Shown: positions 11,830 to 24,200 of the stretch, one piece after another
How the letters are laid out: the number at the start of each line of letters is the position of its first letter
Position numbering within the stretch: the stretch's first letter is position 1
NCBI RefSeq assembly: GCF_964340395.1
Contig: NC_135556.1
Coordinates: 4,320,001-4,347,500 of the forward strand
DNA: 27,500 bases
Direction: 5' to 3'
DNA from: Glandiceps talaboti
Taxonomy: Eukaryota; Hemichordata; Enteropneusta; Spengelidae
Made by a program: the position numbers and the translations under genes
The notes under the pieces: generated by a model
The model's database searches: none
The model's input: only the letters and a program-made list of their open reading frames with translations
What the model was told of the DNA's origin: nothing

Positions 11830-12705
11830 TTTATAATTCAGCTGTCTTGAATATCAAAGTAGTCAACAGCACGTAAATATTCGATAATGAGCCTCTAGTT
11901 GCCTGTGGTTATATCAAAATGTTGCAACAATAGTTTTAGGTTGTGTCTGTATAGGTCTTCCCGATAGCCGACTTGCCCTCGTCGTATCGTATGTATTATA
12001 TTCAAAACGTCAAACAAATCCAAGAAATGATCACTGAAAGGATGCATAAACTTGAAATGTAACCAAACACAAAATCAATCAATCTCTCTGGTAAAAGTAA
12101 AAGATAAATTCACTGCATAGAATGTGTGGCCCTTCATTTCACAACTAACTTTTTTACAATAAACAGTCAATTCTTCTAAATTACAGAAAATATGAAAATA
12201 TGGCTCATGAATGTCAAGCTCTGAAAGTTCATTTACCTCAGCAATTCCATATCTTGCAATGATATGATCTCATTCCTAACGTTCATATCCATCTGTACCA
12301 TTATTTATACAAGCTATCCATGCATAGACGATAATCTATCTTTTGTACAATGGTAAACTCTGTATCGTACTCTGCAGTCTAAATGCACAAAGCTAGTGAC
12401 ATGCTACAATCGATGTTTGTAAACGTAAAACAAAAATAGTTTTGACATGGGGAATTTCAATTTGACAGTTCCCTTTCCTGTCCCGAGTACAATTGCAAAA
12501 TACTAAACTAACTTTGAAAACATTCAAAAATCCCATACTACAAATATTAGCAACACTACACAAAACAATATAGAATCAAAACACAAAGGCTGCGGAAAGA
12601 TATATGTCATACTTGTGTACTATCCCTAATTTCACTGCTTTCAAGTACTTGCCAGGTTATTTACAACAACATACATTCCATTCGGGTTTTTTGTTCGTTG
12701 TTTCA

Positions 12706-12795
12706 GACACGCAAGCTCTGGGTCAAAATGGTTCAGCATATCGAGGATTGGACTCAACAACTTTCTCAAAAACATCAAATGGTGCATCAGACTGA
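12706..12795 (+). CDS. Small conserved exon-like frame in duplicate copy 2
   Basis: Second copy of the frame at 10902-10988, with the same acceptor and stop. It ends KTSNGASD instead of KTSKGASD. The 95-base indel between the copies lies just upstream of the acceptor and leaves it intact. Confidence 0.25.
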   Translation, partial: DTQALGQNGSAYRGLDSTTFSKTSNGASD

Positions 12796-13908
12796 GTAGA
12801 CATAACTGACAGTCTAGATGCAAACTATTTACAGATACACTACTCTCTTTGACGTGGTGTTTGCAAAATACAGACTTCTGGTCTGTCGACGATTCATTTG
12901 ATGTGTTGTTTTTAATTAGAGCAAACGGTAGCATAATACCCTCAAATGCTAATCACTTTTCTAAACCACCCAAAATGCTAAGCATCTATTCAAAGGACTG
13001 TCGTATGAAATGCCTAATAACTAACCCTTTCCACATTAATATATATGTACTGTTGGCATGAAATTCATATGCTAATTTCAGATTTGAAATGTTATGATTC
13101 TAAACCGATTATATACATTTTGACGACTAAATATACCCTGTAATTTGTTTTAAATTCAATTTATAAGTAAAACGTAATAAACCGGTTACCAAATAATATT
13201 TCTTTGGTAAATACTAAGTAAAGTACTTGTATACCAATATTGCCCAAACTATTACTATGTGAACTCTACAATTCTTATTATAAGGGTTTTCATAATAATT
13301 AAAGAGGTACAGAATAGTTTATAACGCTGTAACCCTTAGTGATTACGTTTTTCATACTAACATTTCTTTATATTATTTCAACTGCTTAAACATTAAATTG
13401 TATTGCATGGTATTCACATATGACATAAAATTACATTACGACACAATATTAGGGTTACCAAAATATTTGAAGAATACGAGTTTCACGGTGACTCACCCTT
13501 TGTGTTCATAATTCATCAACCATTGATACACTAATCTCCTGTCTTAAAGTCAATTTACTCTTGAATAAGTTGCGTTTGTGTTTTGCATGTGCCTCGATCA
13601 GTTTTGTAAACTAACTTTAACCAAAATTATAAGAAATTTGCAACAAATTGTCAAAACTCCAAACTCAGTATTTTATGTATAAAGTTGGAAATTTAAAAGT
13701 TCTATATGATGGAAGTCATGTTATAATCCACTTCTTCTATACAATCGTTTATAATCGGTAAATTTATATGAAACATAGAGCAATGCACCAGATTTGATTG
13801 ATTCTATTTGTTATGTTAGGGACACATACAGCCGAATTTTTTTAAACTCTTAGAATGCAGTGTGGAAGTTTACTTAACTGCACTTTCACGGAATTATTTC
13901 GATAATTT

Positions 13909-14113
13909 CTACTTCATGTTCACCAATAGTCCATATATGATGACACTGCCACGTTGTTTAGTAAACCATTCAAGTTCTTGGTTATTAAACTTCGGATCAA
14001 TTTCCGATTTGGCATCAATTGTTTCTGGACCGACTTTGTAACTGATTGGGTTGACCCACACCTGGAAAGCCACTCGTGCCTGGTATGTCTTATGTGTTAC
14101 TTTGTCAGAGAAC
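13909..14113 (-). CDS. Exon 11: C-terminal beta-rich segment and stop
   Basis: Encodes FSDKVTHKTYQARVAFQVWV then NPISYKVGPETIDAKSEIDP, NNQELEWFTKQRGSVIIYGL and LVNMK, ending in TAG at 13909-13911. The first codon is completed by GA from exon 10 (GAG, Glu772). ELEW and the terminal IIYGLLV strand are conserved in the family. No exact AATAAA was seen in the 200 bases downstream. Confidence 0.85.
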
Positions 14114-17100
14114 CTTAGATAGAGAAAAAAGGTGGCAAATAAGGTACTCATGAATATATCCTGGGTTGTCTTACAATTTCACAAGTACGGAATACTAGAT
14201 ATTCATGGTATGCAAACGACAGGGTCAGGTGAAATATGGACCTTTAAGATTGTAAGCAAGTGAGATTTGATACAACGCACAAGTATCCATATCCATTAAT
14301 TAAAATGTATGCACCAGACGTATGATGCTGCCCTAGCAATCAGTGAATATGCATGTGTATAACTTGATGCCACAGGGCAAACATCAACATATACAGGGTA
14401 ACATCATTTCGCGCGCTCAGTGTTACGTCATGTCATGTCTTTCGTTTCAAAATGTCCGCATGGTGACTGGTCATATTCGGGCAACATACGTCTGTTTCCT
14501 CGACGAACTGTGTGGGTCACCCCAACACAGACTGTTTCCTAAGGGCTAAGCCCCAATGATAGTCTGTGTATAGGTGACATTCGGGCCCGAGGGAAACTGA
14601 CGTATGATGTTGCCGGAATATGACGAGTCAACGGGTGTTTTGTGACAGACCTAATCCATTTCCTTCCTAAAAAAAGATACTGACACATTTCAACATTTAT
14701 TCTAATTTTTTCAACGAGATTGTTTCTTCAAACTTTTTCTTCTAATCAAACAACTGAACTTCAAAACACACATGCTCAACTTTAACATGAGAGCAATCGA
14801 AGTGAAAACTATTCTTTGATTCACTGTTTTACCTTTCTTAAAATTGCCAATGGGTACGGATATCGACGACACATACTTGAAAGTTATATTTAATAGTTTC
14901 TTGATTATTTTTCACACCATGGTTGGATTGAATATTGACAGGATGGTGATTTAGTCAGTTCACTCAGTATGTTGTCTTCCTGTGATGGTGTTAATAGTGG
15001 ACAGGCTGGAGTAGGTACAATGTGCAATTGTTATCGTAATGTAGATGGATTACCTTGCATTTTTGTTGACAGGCACTTACTCATTTCTCTCTTCTCTACT
15101 TCGTCTATCCTATTGCAGCGTGTCATACTCGCGTCAGATTTGTGTCCACAGATACCATTATAATAAAGTAATGTCTTGTTTGAAAGCCTTCCGAATCCAG
15201 GGTTGTGGTGTGGTGCTTGCACGGGGGCAATGATTGGTATACAAACTTGAGCACTTGGCTTCAAGTGAAATTGTTTGTCACCAAATGTACATGTATTCTT
15301 TCCGACGGACTTGTTGTCCGACGTCCGGTATATGCATCCTCGAGCGTTTGGAATAACGTTTTGGTCTCTATCTAAAAGGTTCCAGAAAAAGTTCAGTCTC
15401 TGTAATAAGTAGAACTTAATCGACATAACTGAGCAAAGAAAGTTCCCAGGTGTTTCTTGGCTGGCGTCATTGTCATCTATACCACGGTGCATATTGTGAG
15501 ATATCAATACATATCCAAGTCCTATCGAATCAGCTAGCCTGTATGCTGAAGTGTGAGGGGATGTGTGAATTATTTATATCGCGAGATTTTCGCGCCCATG
15601 ATTACAGAAATGAATCATTGTGTCCATTATGTGCATGTCTTCCTTGGTGATAGGATGTATATGTGCTGGACGACACCTTTCCTTCAGATATCAACTTCAT
15701 AAGCATGGCCGAAAATTCGTACGTTACCTTGAATTCATGATCGTTGTCAATGTCCGGTATCTTCACGAAATGTCGTGAGGAGACCGTACGTACCTGATTG
15801 ATATCATGGATCTCTTTACATACAGCTGATGGTTGCTACATCGGACGCATGGGTAAATATTAGGCAATGCGCCCAAATTACACAGTTCATCAGAGTTTCA
15901 TTTGACGACAGTGAGAGTTGTCGCTGTAACAACACAGTAATTCTCCAAAATATTTACAGCTCCTTTTGTAATCGTTATTGTTGTTTTGGAGTCCATTTTC
16001 AGAAACGAGAGTTCCAAGTTCATCCTCAGAAAATCGTAACAATCATACGGTTTCTGCACTAGACCAGTGAGGACAGCGACTGCGACTTGAAAACTGCGAC
16101 CTGCGACTTGAAAACTGCCACTTGCAACTGCCACCTGTGACTTGAAAACTGCTGTTCGCGCTTCGCTCACCAAGGGTTTTAACCATAATTAACACATTTT
16201 GTCAGGGCCTTGACTAGACTAGGATAGTGTGTCAGGACCTAGACTAACTTGAATGATGCTGACACGCACAGTGTGGCAGCCATCTTACTTTTCGCTCGAT
16301 CGGTGAGTCATATCCCAAGTATGCACACCATCGATAGCTTTTTGTTACATTATTTTAAAACAGGAACCATTGGCCAGATTCACAAAAAATGATGCCTAAT
16401 GGATTGCTACTGGGATGTATCTTGAAGGCACCCCAAAAATATTCTCAAGTAAAATATAACAATTAAGTCCAGTTACAAGCCACAGTTTTAAAGTCGCAGT
16501 CGCTGTTCTCACTGGTCTTCCATAGCACTACTGTCATCTGCAACACCAGAAGAGAACGCCATTTATGTTATGAATCGCCATGCGCATGCGCATATGACGT
16601 CATCAGTTTTAAGAGATGGTGTCTGTACGGAAACTGTTGACCGGTAAACCTCATTTGCGTTGAACACCATAAACAATCTACATACCACGTGATCATGTAT
16701 TGACAAATCACACCGCACAATTAGGACTGGATTAGGTGTCAGTGTTACAGTGTCACTTGTCTGAGTTTTGTAGCCAATGGTAGTGTCTGTAGCATAAGTG
16801 GGCATAAGTAATAAATAAAGACGCCATATACGCTGGACTCTCTCAAATGTGTATGAACAAAGACTTACTCAGTTGGATACGCATAAACATCACATCCAGA
16901 GTATCTTATACTGGGGGATAGAAATATCTGTCTTGTGTCGAAGTTTACAGGTTTACTGTCTTCTGTAAAGTGACCCTCTCTTTCTCCAAGCCGCTTCCCT
17001 CCCATTCTGGTGTCACCTAATCAATGAATAGAGAACCCAACATATGAGTTGTACATATCTACTAGGTGAGATGCAAATGAGTTTAAACCCCTTGTATTGG

Positions 17101-20100
17101 GTGTAGATAGACAGATAGGTCTGTAAGGAGTAAGATGCTAATGTAATGCAATGTAAAGTTTCTGATTCAAACATTCTTCCCTGTATTTAGCTAATATTAT
17201 ATTATTTGCAACAAACCTGGCAAGAGTAAATCCCCACATTCTAAAATCGGCTCAATAGCACCAACAACAGTTCCATGGAATGCAACATGCCATTTACGAA
17301 ATACCTGCAACGCATGGGCTCTTCCTGGTACCCTACAGGAAGAGATAGGGTTGAAAGATCGGAAAAAGTCAAGTGAACACTTGCACCACATGTAAACATA
17401 TTTCATTTATCGACGACGATGTAATTAAAAGCCTTAAGGTAGAAATTGTTCAATAGGAACTTTATATCTAAAAGCAATTCCATAACTTTTTTTCTGAAAG
17501 GTTACGTGTAGAAAATGCAAAGTCATGGAACGTAGCAAAACGGAACAACTAAGTTTTGCCCCCCCCCCCCCCCCTTACTTCACCGTATACTCTTTCCCTA
17601 AGATAATGTGACTACAGACAAGAACTTACTGTAATGCAAATCGACACCAACCAATCGGGAGTCCATAATACTTGGGAGGATCGCCACGTAGGTAATACAG
17701 TTCGTCTCCTCTTCCCATGAGACATGTATTGCAGTAACACATATCGTGGGTATCTTCAAAGTAAGCGTCTATAATGTCAAAAGCATATGTTGCATAATTA
17801 TAGCAATCTTTTTCAACACTATTAGTATCCAAATACTATAGTATCAACCCTTGAAAATGAAAAAAAAAACGAGAACACAGAAATGATAACGAAACCAACC
17901 TGGCAAACTAATAGATTCCTTGAATCTTTGACACAAGGCTCTGTACTCACAACCACGTTTGGTTGAATGTCTTGGAGAGATTGCTTGACTGTATGAAGCT
18001 ACAACGGAAAGTGAAAATGAATTGAAGATTACTTTAAAAAGTAACGACCAATTTAGTCCATATTATCTTATCCTGCATAAGGAGTAAGATATATCTTAAA
18101 ATATAATTCGACTGATAATGCCTAACCTCATTTATGCCTTCTTTTCTCTCTACTTTTGATTTCCCTTTCATCTGAATGTTCTGTTGTGTTGTCATGTTCG
18201 CTTCTCTATTCTATTCTATTCTATCCTATTCTATTCTATTATATTCTATTCTATTCTATTCCATTCCGTTCTGCTATATTCTGTTCTATTTTATTCTATT
18301 TTATTCTAGTGCATTCTATTCTATATTCTATTCTATTCTACTATATTCTATTCTATCCCATCCTATTACATTCTATTACATTCTTTTCTATTCTATTCTA
18401 TTCTATTCTATTCTATTCTATTCTATTCTATTCTATTCTATTCTATTCTATTCTATTCTATTCTATTCTATTCTATTCTATTCTATTCTATTCTATTCTA
18501 TTCTATTCTATTCCTGACCATTCCATTCTATTTATTTTCCGGGGTTTTTGTACTGTTTTATTATGCCGTGTTCGCGGTATTCTATTCTCTCGGTTCTCTC
18601 GGTTCTCTCTCTCTACGTTATTCTGTTTAATAAGTCGGTTGGTTTAGTATTGTAATATTTGTTTGCTTACTTGGTTTTATCACTAATAGTGCTCTTTCTG
18701 CTGCTTGCGTCACTGCAATATTCGCATGTTTGGTCATTTTCGACAATACTGGTATGATATCTGGCGTCTTTAAGATATTCTTTCGATTAGATTCCAATTT
18801 ACTAAGCACCCACAAAGTGTTGATAGCACACTCTTGTTCAGGCGGTAACTCTTTCTCCATAAGTTTGAGTAGGAGAGGAACTGCGCCATTGGTGGTGATG
18901 GTGATCTTACTGCGGTTATTCAGTGCGATGTTTCCAAGCCCTACGACTAGTTCAAGAGCAGAGAACCCGCCATGTCTTAAATCTGGTTCATCAAGACTAC
19001 CACTGAGATGTTGTAACAGAAAGCATACAACCCTTTCAGGGACTTCCAGGTGGCTTTCTTCTCCGGGTCGGACAATGTAGGACAACGTTAACATGGCAAT
19101 TGAAGCTATTTCGAGATCATCAGAAGTCATGTATGGGACTATCTTTGTCACTGCATGCAGCTCATCATATACGTGTTTGTTGTCGGCCGTTTTCGAACAG
19201 TTGTGAAGAATGGATATTGCTGAAAGTACCATTTCCTTTACATTCTGTAACAGTGAAATACATATTCATATGGAAAGCGTGATTAACTTTAACACATTAT
19301 GCAATGACACAACATGAGACAGGGGATTATGGTTAATGTTATACCTGGTATAGCAATGATAGCTCTATACAGCTGACTTCCAGTTGACGTGACTGTGAGT
19401 AGTTTTGCAGTAGAACAGTATTAACATATAGCTACTTTTGAACGAAAAATTATAAACGAATGTTGATCGAAGCATCATTTCCTATTTATTGTTCCAAATA
19501 AAGTAGCTTTATCTTACTACTCTATTGATTCTTGTAACCTTGAACAATACATTTTTCAGCATTGCAGTTATTATGTATTAATTTAAGTTTTGCATACTGT
19601 TTACACCACTCTATTATCACTGTGTAGTCATAGCCTAAACAATTAATAATATATGCAAGGGTAATTTCCCTGCTTGCCGGGGATTTCACGTAGTAAATGT
19701 TGGAATACACCATTGTTCATTCCATCTCACAATAACAATGTCCTATGTATTTTGTGAAGTTGTCTGCGATTAACCATAATTTCTTCTTGATAACAAGCAC
19801 AGTGGCTTCTTGAACCAATATAGGAATAATGATCAGGTTCACGTCATTAAGTTAGACCACAGGGACACAGAAAAGTGAATTTGCCGCGTTGTTTAATTGA
19901 TGTTCATGATTTGGTATTTTGATTTTTCGTCACTATTGACTACAGGATGCCGTGTGACTTCTAAAAATAAATTTAACTATTTTGCATGTTGCAGATTGAT
20001 GTCCTTACCCATCTTCTATATATACATACACACATACATACATACATACATACATACATACATACATACATACATACATACATACATACATACATACATA

Positions 20101-20194
20101 CATACATACATACATACATACATACATACATACATACATACATACATACATACATACATACATACATACATACATACATACATACATACATACA

Positions 20195-20225
<31 letters not shown>

Positions 20226-21166
20226 GTACGTACGTAACAATGGCTACAAATGGTGGTCGACACAACGACAGTCCCAAAGCATACCACATGATAGTCCAAG
20301 TAGGGCGCACAGCAGATATAACTCATATATATTTCCTTAAATCCACAAAAAGAATAACTAAGCAATTGTTTCAAAGATTCACACTCATAAAGCCAGCTTT
20401 TCAAATTGTTTCAAAGGTCATAAGACATCTTCTGGCTATAAAACATAATAATCATACAGGGACGCTGAACAGCAAGCCAAGGCAATTTCAATGTCTAAAA
20501 CTAGTGTCCGTGCCATTCTGGTTGACCTGTTCGAGTTACACCCGATTATTTTATTGTCTAATATTAAACCATTTTAGTCAATTATATGCTCACCTCATCC
20601 TCTCTGTAACTTGTTTGATACTTTTGTAGATCGTTCAGCATGTCTTCAAGTAGCCCACATTGTCCAAAATGTCTACACAACCTGAGACTTGCATCGGAGT
20701 AATTCCAGCAAGTAGAACGAACAGTTTGTATTGCTTTCCAGTCATTTTCCGTTTTGCTATTTAAGCGCATTAGTGTATCTAAGAGCAACTTAAATTTTTC
20801 GGCAGCTCCAAGGTTGGCTAAATGGTCACCAAATGCCTGTCTCACAGGTTGAGAACAAACTACATATGGTTTTAACATGTATACGGAGACCAACTGACAT
20901 GCAAGGTGAATGTTCGTAGTCGCAAAGTCTTTCAAAAGCAACACAAGCATTCTCATTTGCTGCATTGTACCATCTTGATCATTCTCATATTCAACTCTCA
21001 GAGATGCTTGTAGGTTAAAATCGTCAATTGAGGCCATCTTCTCAACGAATCCCTCCTCTGGGGAAAACAAATATAAGACGTTACGAATAAACCGATGTGA
21101 CACGAATGTATGTACGTACGTACGTACGTACATACGTACGTACGTATGTATGTATGTATGTATGTA

Positions 21167-21213
<47 letters not shown>

Positions 21214-24200
21214 ATGCATGCATGCATGCATGCATGCATGCACGTACGTACGTACGTACGTACGTACGTACGTACGTACGTACGTATGTATGTATGTATG
21301 TATGTATGTATGTATGTATGTATGTATGTATGTATGTATGGATGCATGTATATATATATATATATGTATGTATGTATGTATGCATGCATGTATGTATGTA
21401 TGTATGTATGTATGTATGTATGTATGTATGTATGTATGTATGCATGTCCATATTTATATTCATGTATTACAAATTATTAAACAAGAGAACATTGTCAAGT
21501 TAACACAACAGAACAAATAACATGTGGCAACAAATTTGCACACACACACCATACAAAAAAATACATTACTTAGAATTGAAAAGAATATATGGCATTAATT
21601 TCGCAGTTGTTTTGAGGCACATCTTGTGTACACTGACATTGTTTATGATCAGATACCTGACTTAATAAACTGAAATAGTTCAACTATACACATCACATGC
21701 AAATACTATAAAATGATACCGATGCTCACATTCGCAAACCCTTTACTGTTTACATATATGACTACTAAAACAAATGACAATTGAAAACTGTTCTTACTGC
21801 ATATAGTTACTTCTTGACAACGTCCATAAATGTCTACAGCTCCATACAAGTGATCAATATTCTTGAATCCAACTTCTTTTAAGTTGATTGAGTCTGATAA
21901 CTCTTCCCCATTATAGTAAAAATTCAATAGACCGTCGTCTGATATCATTATGCCAATTGTGTCTCCAGCCTATAAGTAAGAAAAAATGCTATTGTATCTC
22001 TGAACGTCATGTAGGCATGGAAATGGATATGTTAATCTTATGTTTTATGCTACGGTCATGTGCTTTCTAAAAAAAAAACACTTGTCATAATTTCTTAAAA
22101 ATACGAGTTGAATGATAGTCGAATCCAAATGTAGCTGGTGTACGAGCAAACTGGTCCAACTAATCAATTAATGAGATAAATCTAAAAACGGGCATATTCA
22201 CGATTTGACCAATCGTCCAACTTATACTAGACTTTTTTTCTGAAATGAAAAATGATATTCAGATGCTATAAAGACAAACAGAAATACATCGATTATGCTC
22301 AGTATGGCATCATTGCGTGTAAACAGACTATAACTATCGGGGGAATGTTTAAATGTGTATACACACGAATATAAATGACTTGCCGTACAGTCGTCTAGAT
22401 CCCTCTCTAAGGTCATGTTATTGACAGAACTACCACTCCACATAAGTGTACTTCCACCAACACTGTCTGTCATGGTGGCAGGAAATGTTATGTGTTCAGG
22501 TGAAAATGATGTAACACCAATTTCAATAGACCCACACCATTTATCTACCATTTTATCTATGCGAATTTCAAAACGCTCATTTCGTTTCAACTGTTCCTCC
22601 GTCAAAACAACACCATGATTGAATGTGTTCCTTGCACTGTAAGTCAATACATATAAATATATATTATATGTGGTTAGCAAGTAAGATATATAAGATATAA
22701 AGTTATCTCAGTATTGCTTCATAAGCCTATACATAAGCGATGGTAACAGGTGTATCCTGACTGATTCAAATTAAAACATACCTACAAACACAAGAAAAAT
22801 TCAAAAACAGGCGTCAAAAGTCTCTGATGTCTCTATTTACCTCTATTTCTATCGTTTTGTGTTTTGTTACGGGTGATCGCAGCAATTTCACGAAGATGGG
22901 AAGACGGCGATCACCCGGAACAAAACAAACAACACAAAACGATGGAAATAGAGGTAAATAAAGACATCTATCCGTTTTTACCACATCATATTTTAATCAG
23001 ATTGGTATGCTCTGAGCACCTATCTCAGAGAGATATAGCAAGATTTATTCAATTGCTAATTATATACTCTTGTGTACATTAAATGTAATATCACATTATA
23101 TAGTCGAAATAAATTACCTTTTCCTTTTTGCGGATGTTGCTGACTTCCTTAATTTCACATGCTTTCCACAGCGCGAATGGAACGTGTAATACGTGTTTCC
23201 CTCCGAGACCTGTTCCGTACCATCCAATTCGTCATTGTCATCATCAGAGCTAGTATCATACTCTGAGCTCTCATCATCGTCTGAACTTATATCGTATACA
23301 ACGTCATCGTCGTTATCGTCGCATTCGGTAGTTTCGTATGTCGCACAAGCTGCTCCTGATTATGATGATGATAAGAGTACAAATAAGGTCAAGGTAATAT
23401 AAGTAATTAGTACCAATAAAACAGGTATGGTAACAGAATCGAAATATCGTTCGAATAGCTATATTACATTCTGCTGCGCTTGTTTTTCATACTTCGCAAC
23501 AAGCGCAGCAAAATGCAATATAGCTATACTTGAATTGTCACTTTATTAAAATGTCCAAATACAAGTGCCACAAGCCTAAACCCTCTTTCAGAGTGACAAA
23601 TTATGTTCATCCTATATCAATATTGTTGTAAAATTGATTTTGTAGGATGAGAGCTAAAATGGTTCAACCCCCCCCCCCCACCCCCTAACTAAATGAATTT
23701 AGTTTTTTATCCTACATTGAACTATTGATCTCGCCCCTTACAACACTTCTGTACATATTCAAAAAGGAAATCACTGTCTTTGGAATCACCACTCAAATCA
23801 CTGCCCTAAACGACGACAAGGTTTAAAGACTTTGTTGTACTGTTTATTGTTAAAATCTAATGGGAATGTTTATTGTCTAATTATCTAGAAGATATACCAG
23901 TAATTACTTCTTTCTCATAATTTGAATCTGATGAATAGCCATGAGTCGTGAATAACCATCGCATGTCAGTTGTCAATCAGTTATCATCCAATGAGAATTG
24001 TGTAATTAAGACTTTGCCAGAGTTTGAATGACTGGCGTTGCACAATATATTTTTGTAGAAGTCAATCCCATAGACTATGGAAAAGTGTTAACAATTTGAA
24101 ATGATTATTTTTCTCATGTGGGGAATTATCCATGGCACATACCTTCTGTTCAAATTAAATTGTAAATAAAGAGATATCTCTTGTAGTTATTGCTTATGAA

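Larger units (their letters stand above)
11537..13430. repeat. Tandem duplication, copy 2
   Basis: Direct repeat of 9846-11536, with scattered substitutions, an insertion of about 95 bases (about 12571-12668) and extra sequence near 13284-13330 and 13350-13400. Its greater length is explained by these indels. Confidence 0.8.

Noticed and set aside
15081-15545. Exostosin (GT47) glycosyltransferase assignment for the nested gene
   Set aside because: A loose resemblance around QVCIPIIAPVQ and LLYYNGICG lacks the conserved exostosin blocks, so no family was assigned.
18156-18647. 163-codon plus-strand frame of Ser-Ile-Leu-Phe-Tyr
   Set aside because: Translation of the TTCTA array, antisense to an intron.
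19897-20404. Open frames of repeated Ile-His-Thr-Tyr or Cys-Met-Tyr-Val
   Set aside because: Translation of the (CATA)n array; no unique sequence of coding character on either side.
20998-21520. Extension of exon 5 upstream through a His-Thr-Tyr-Ile frame to a Met at about 21463
   Set aside because: It crosses the microsatellite; the pyrimidine-rich acceptor at 21058-21059 and the phase match with exon 4 show that the exon starts at 21057.
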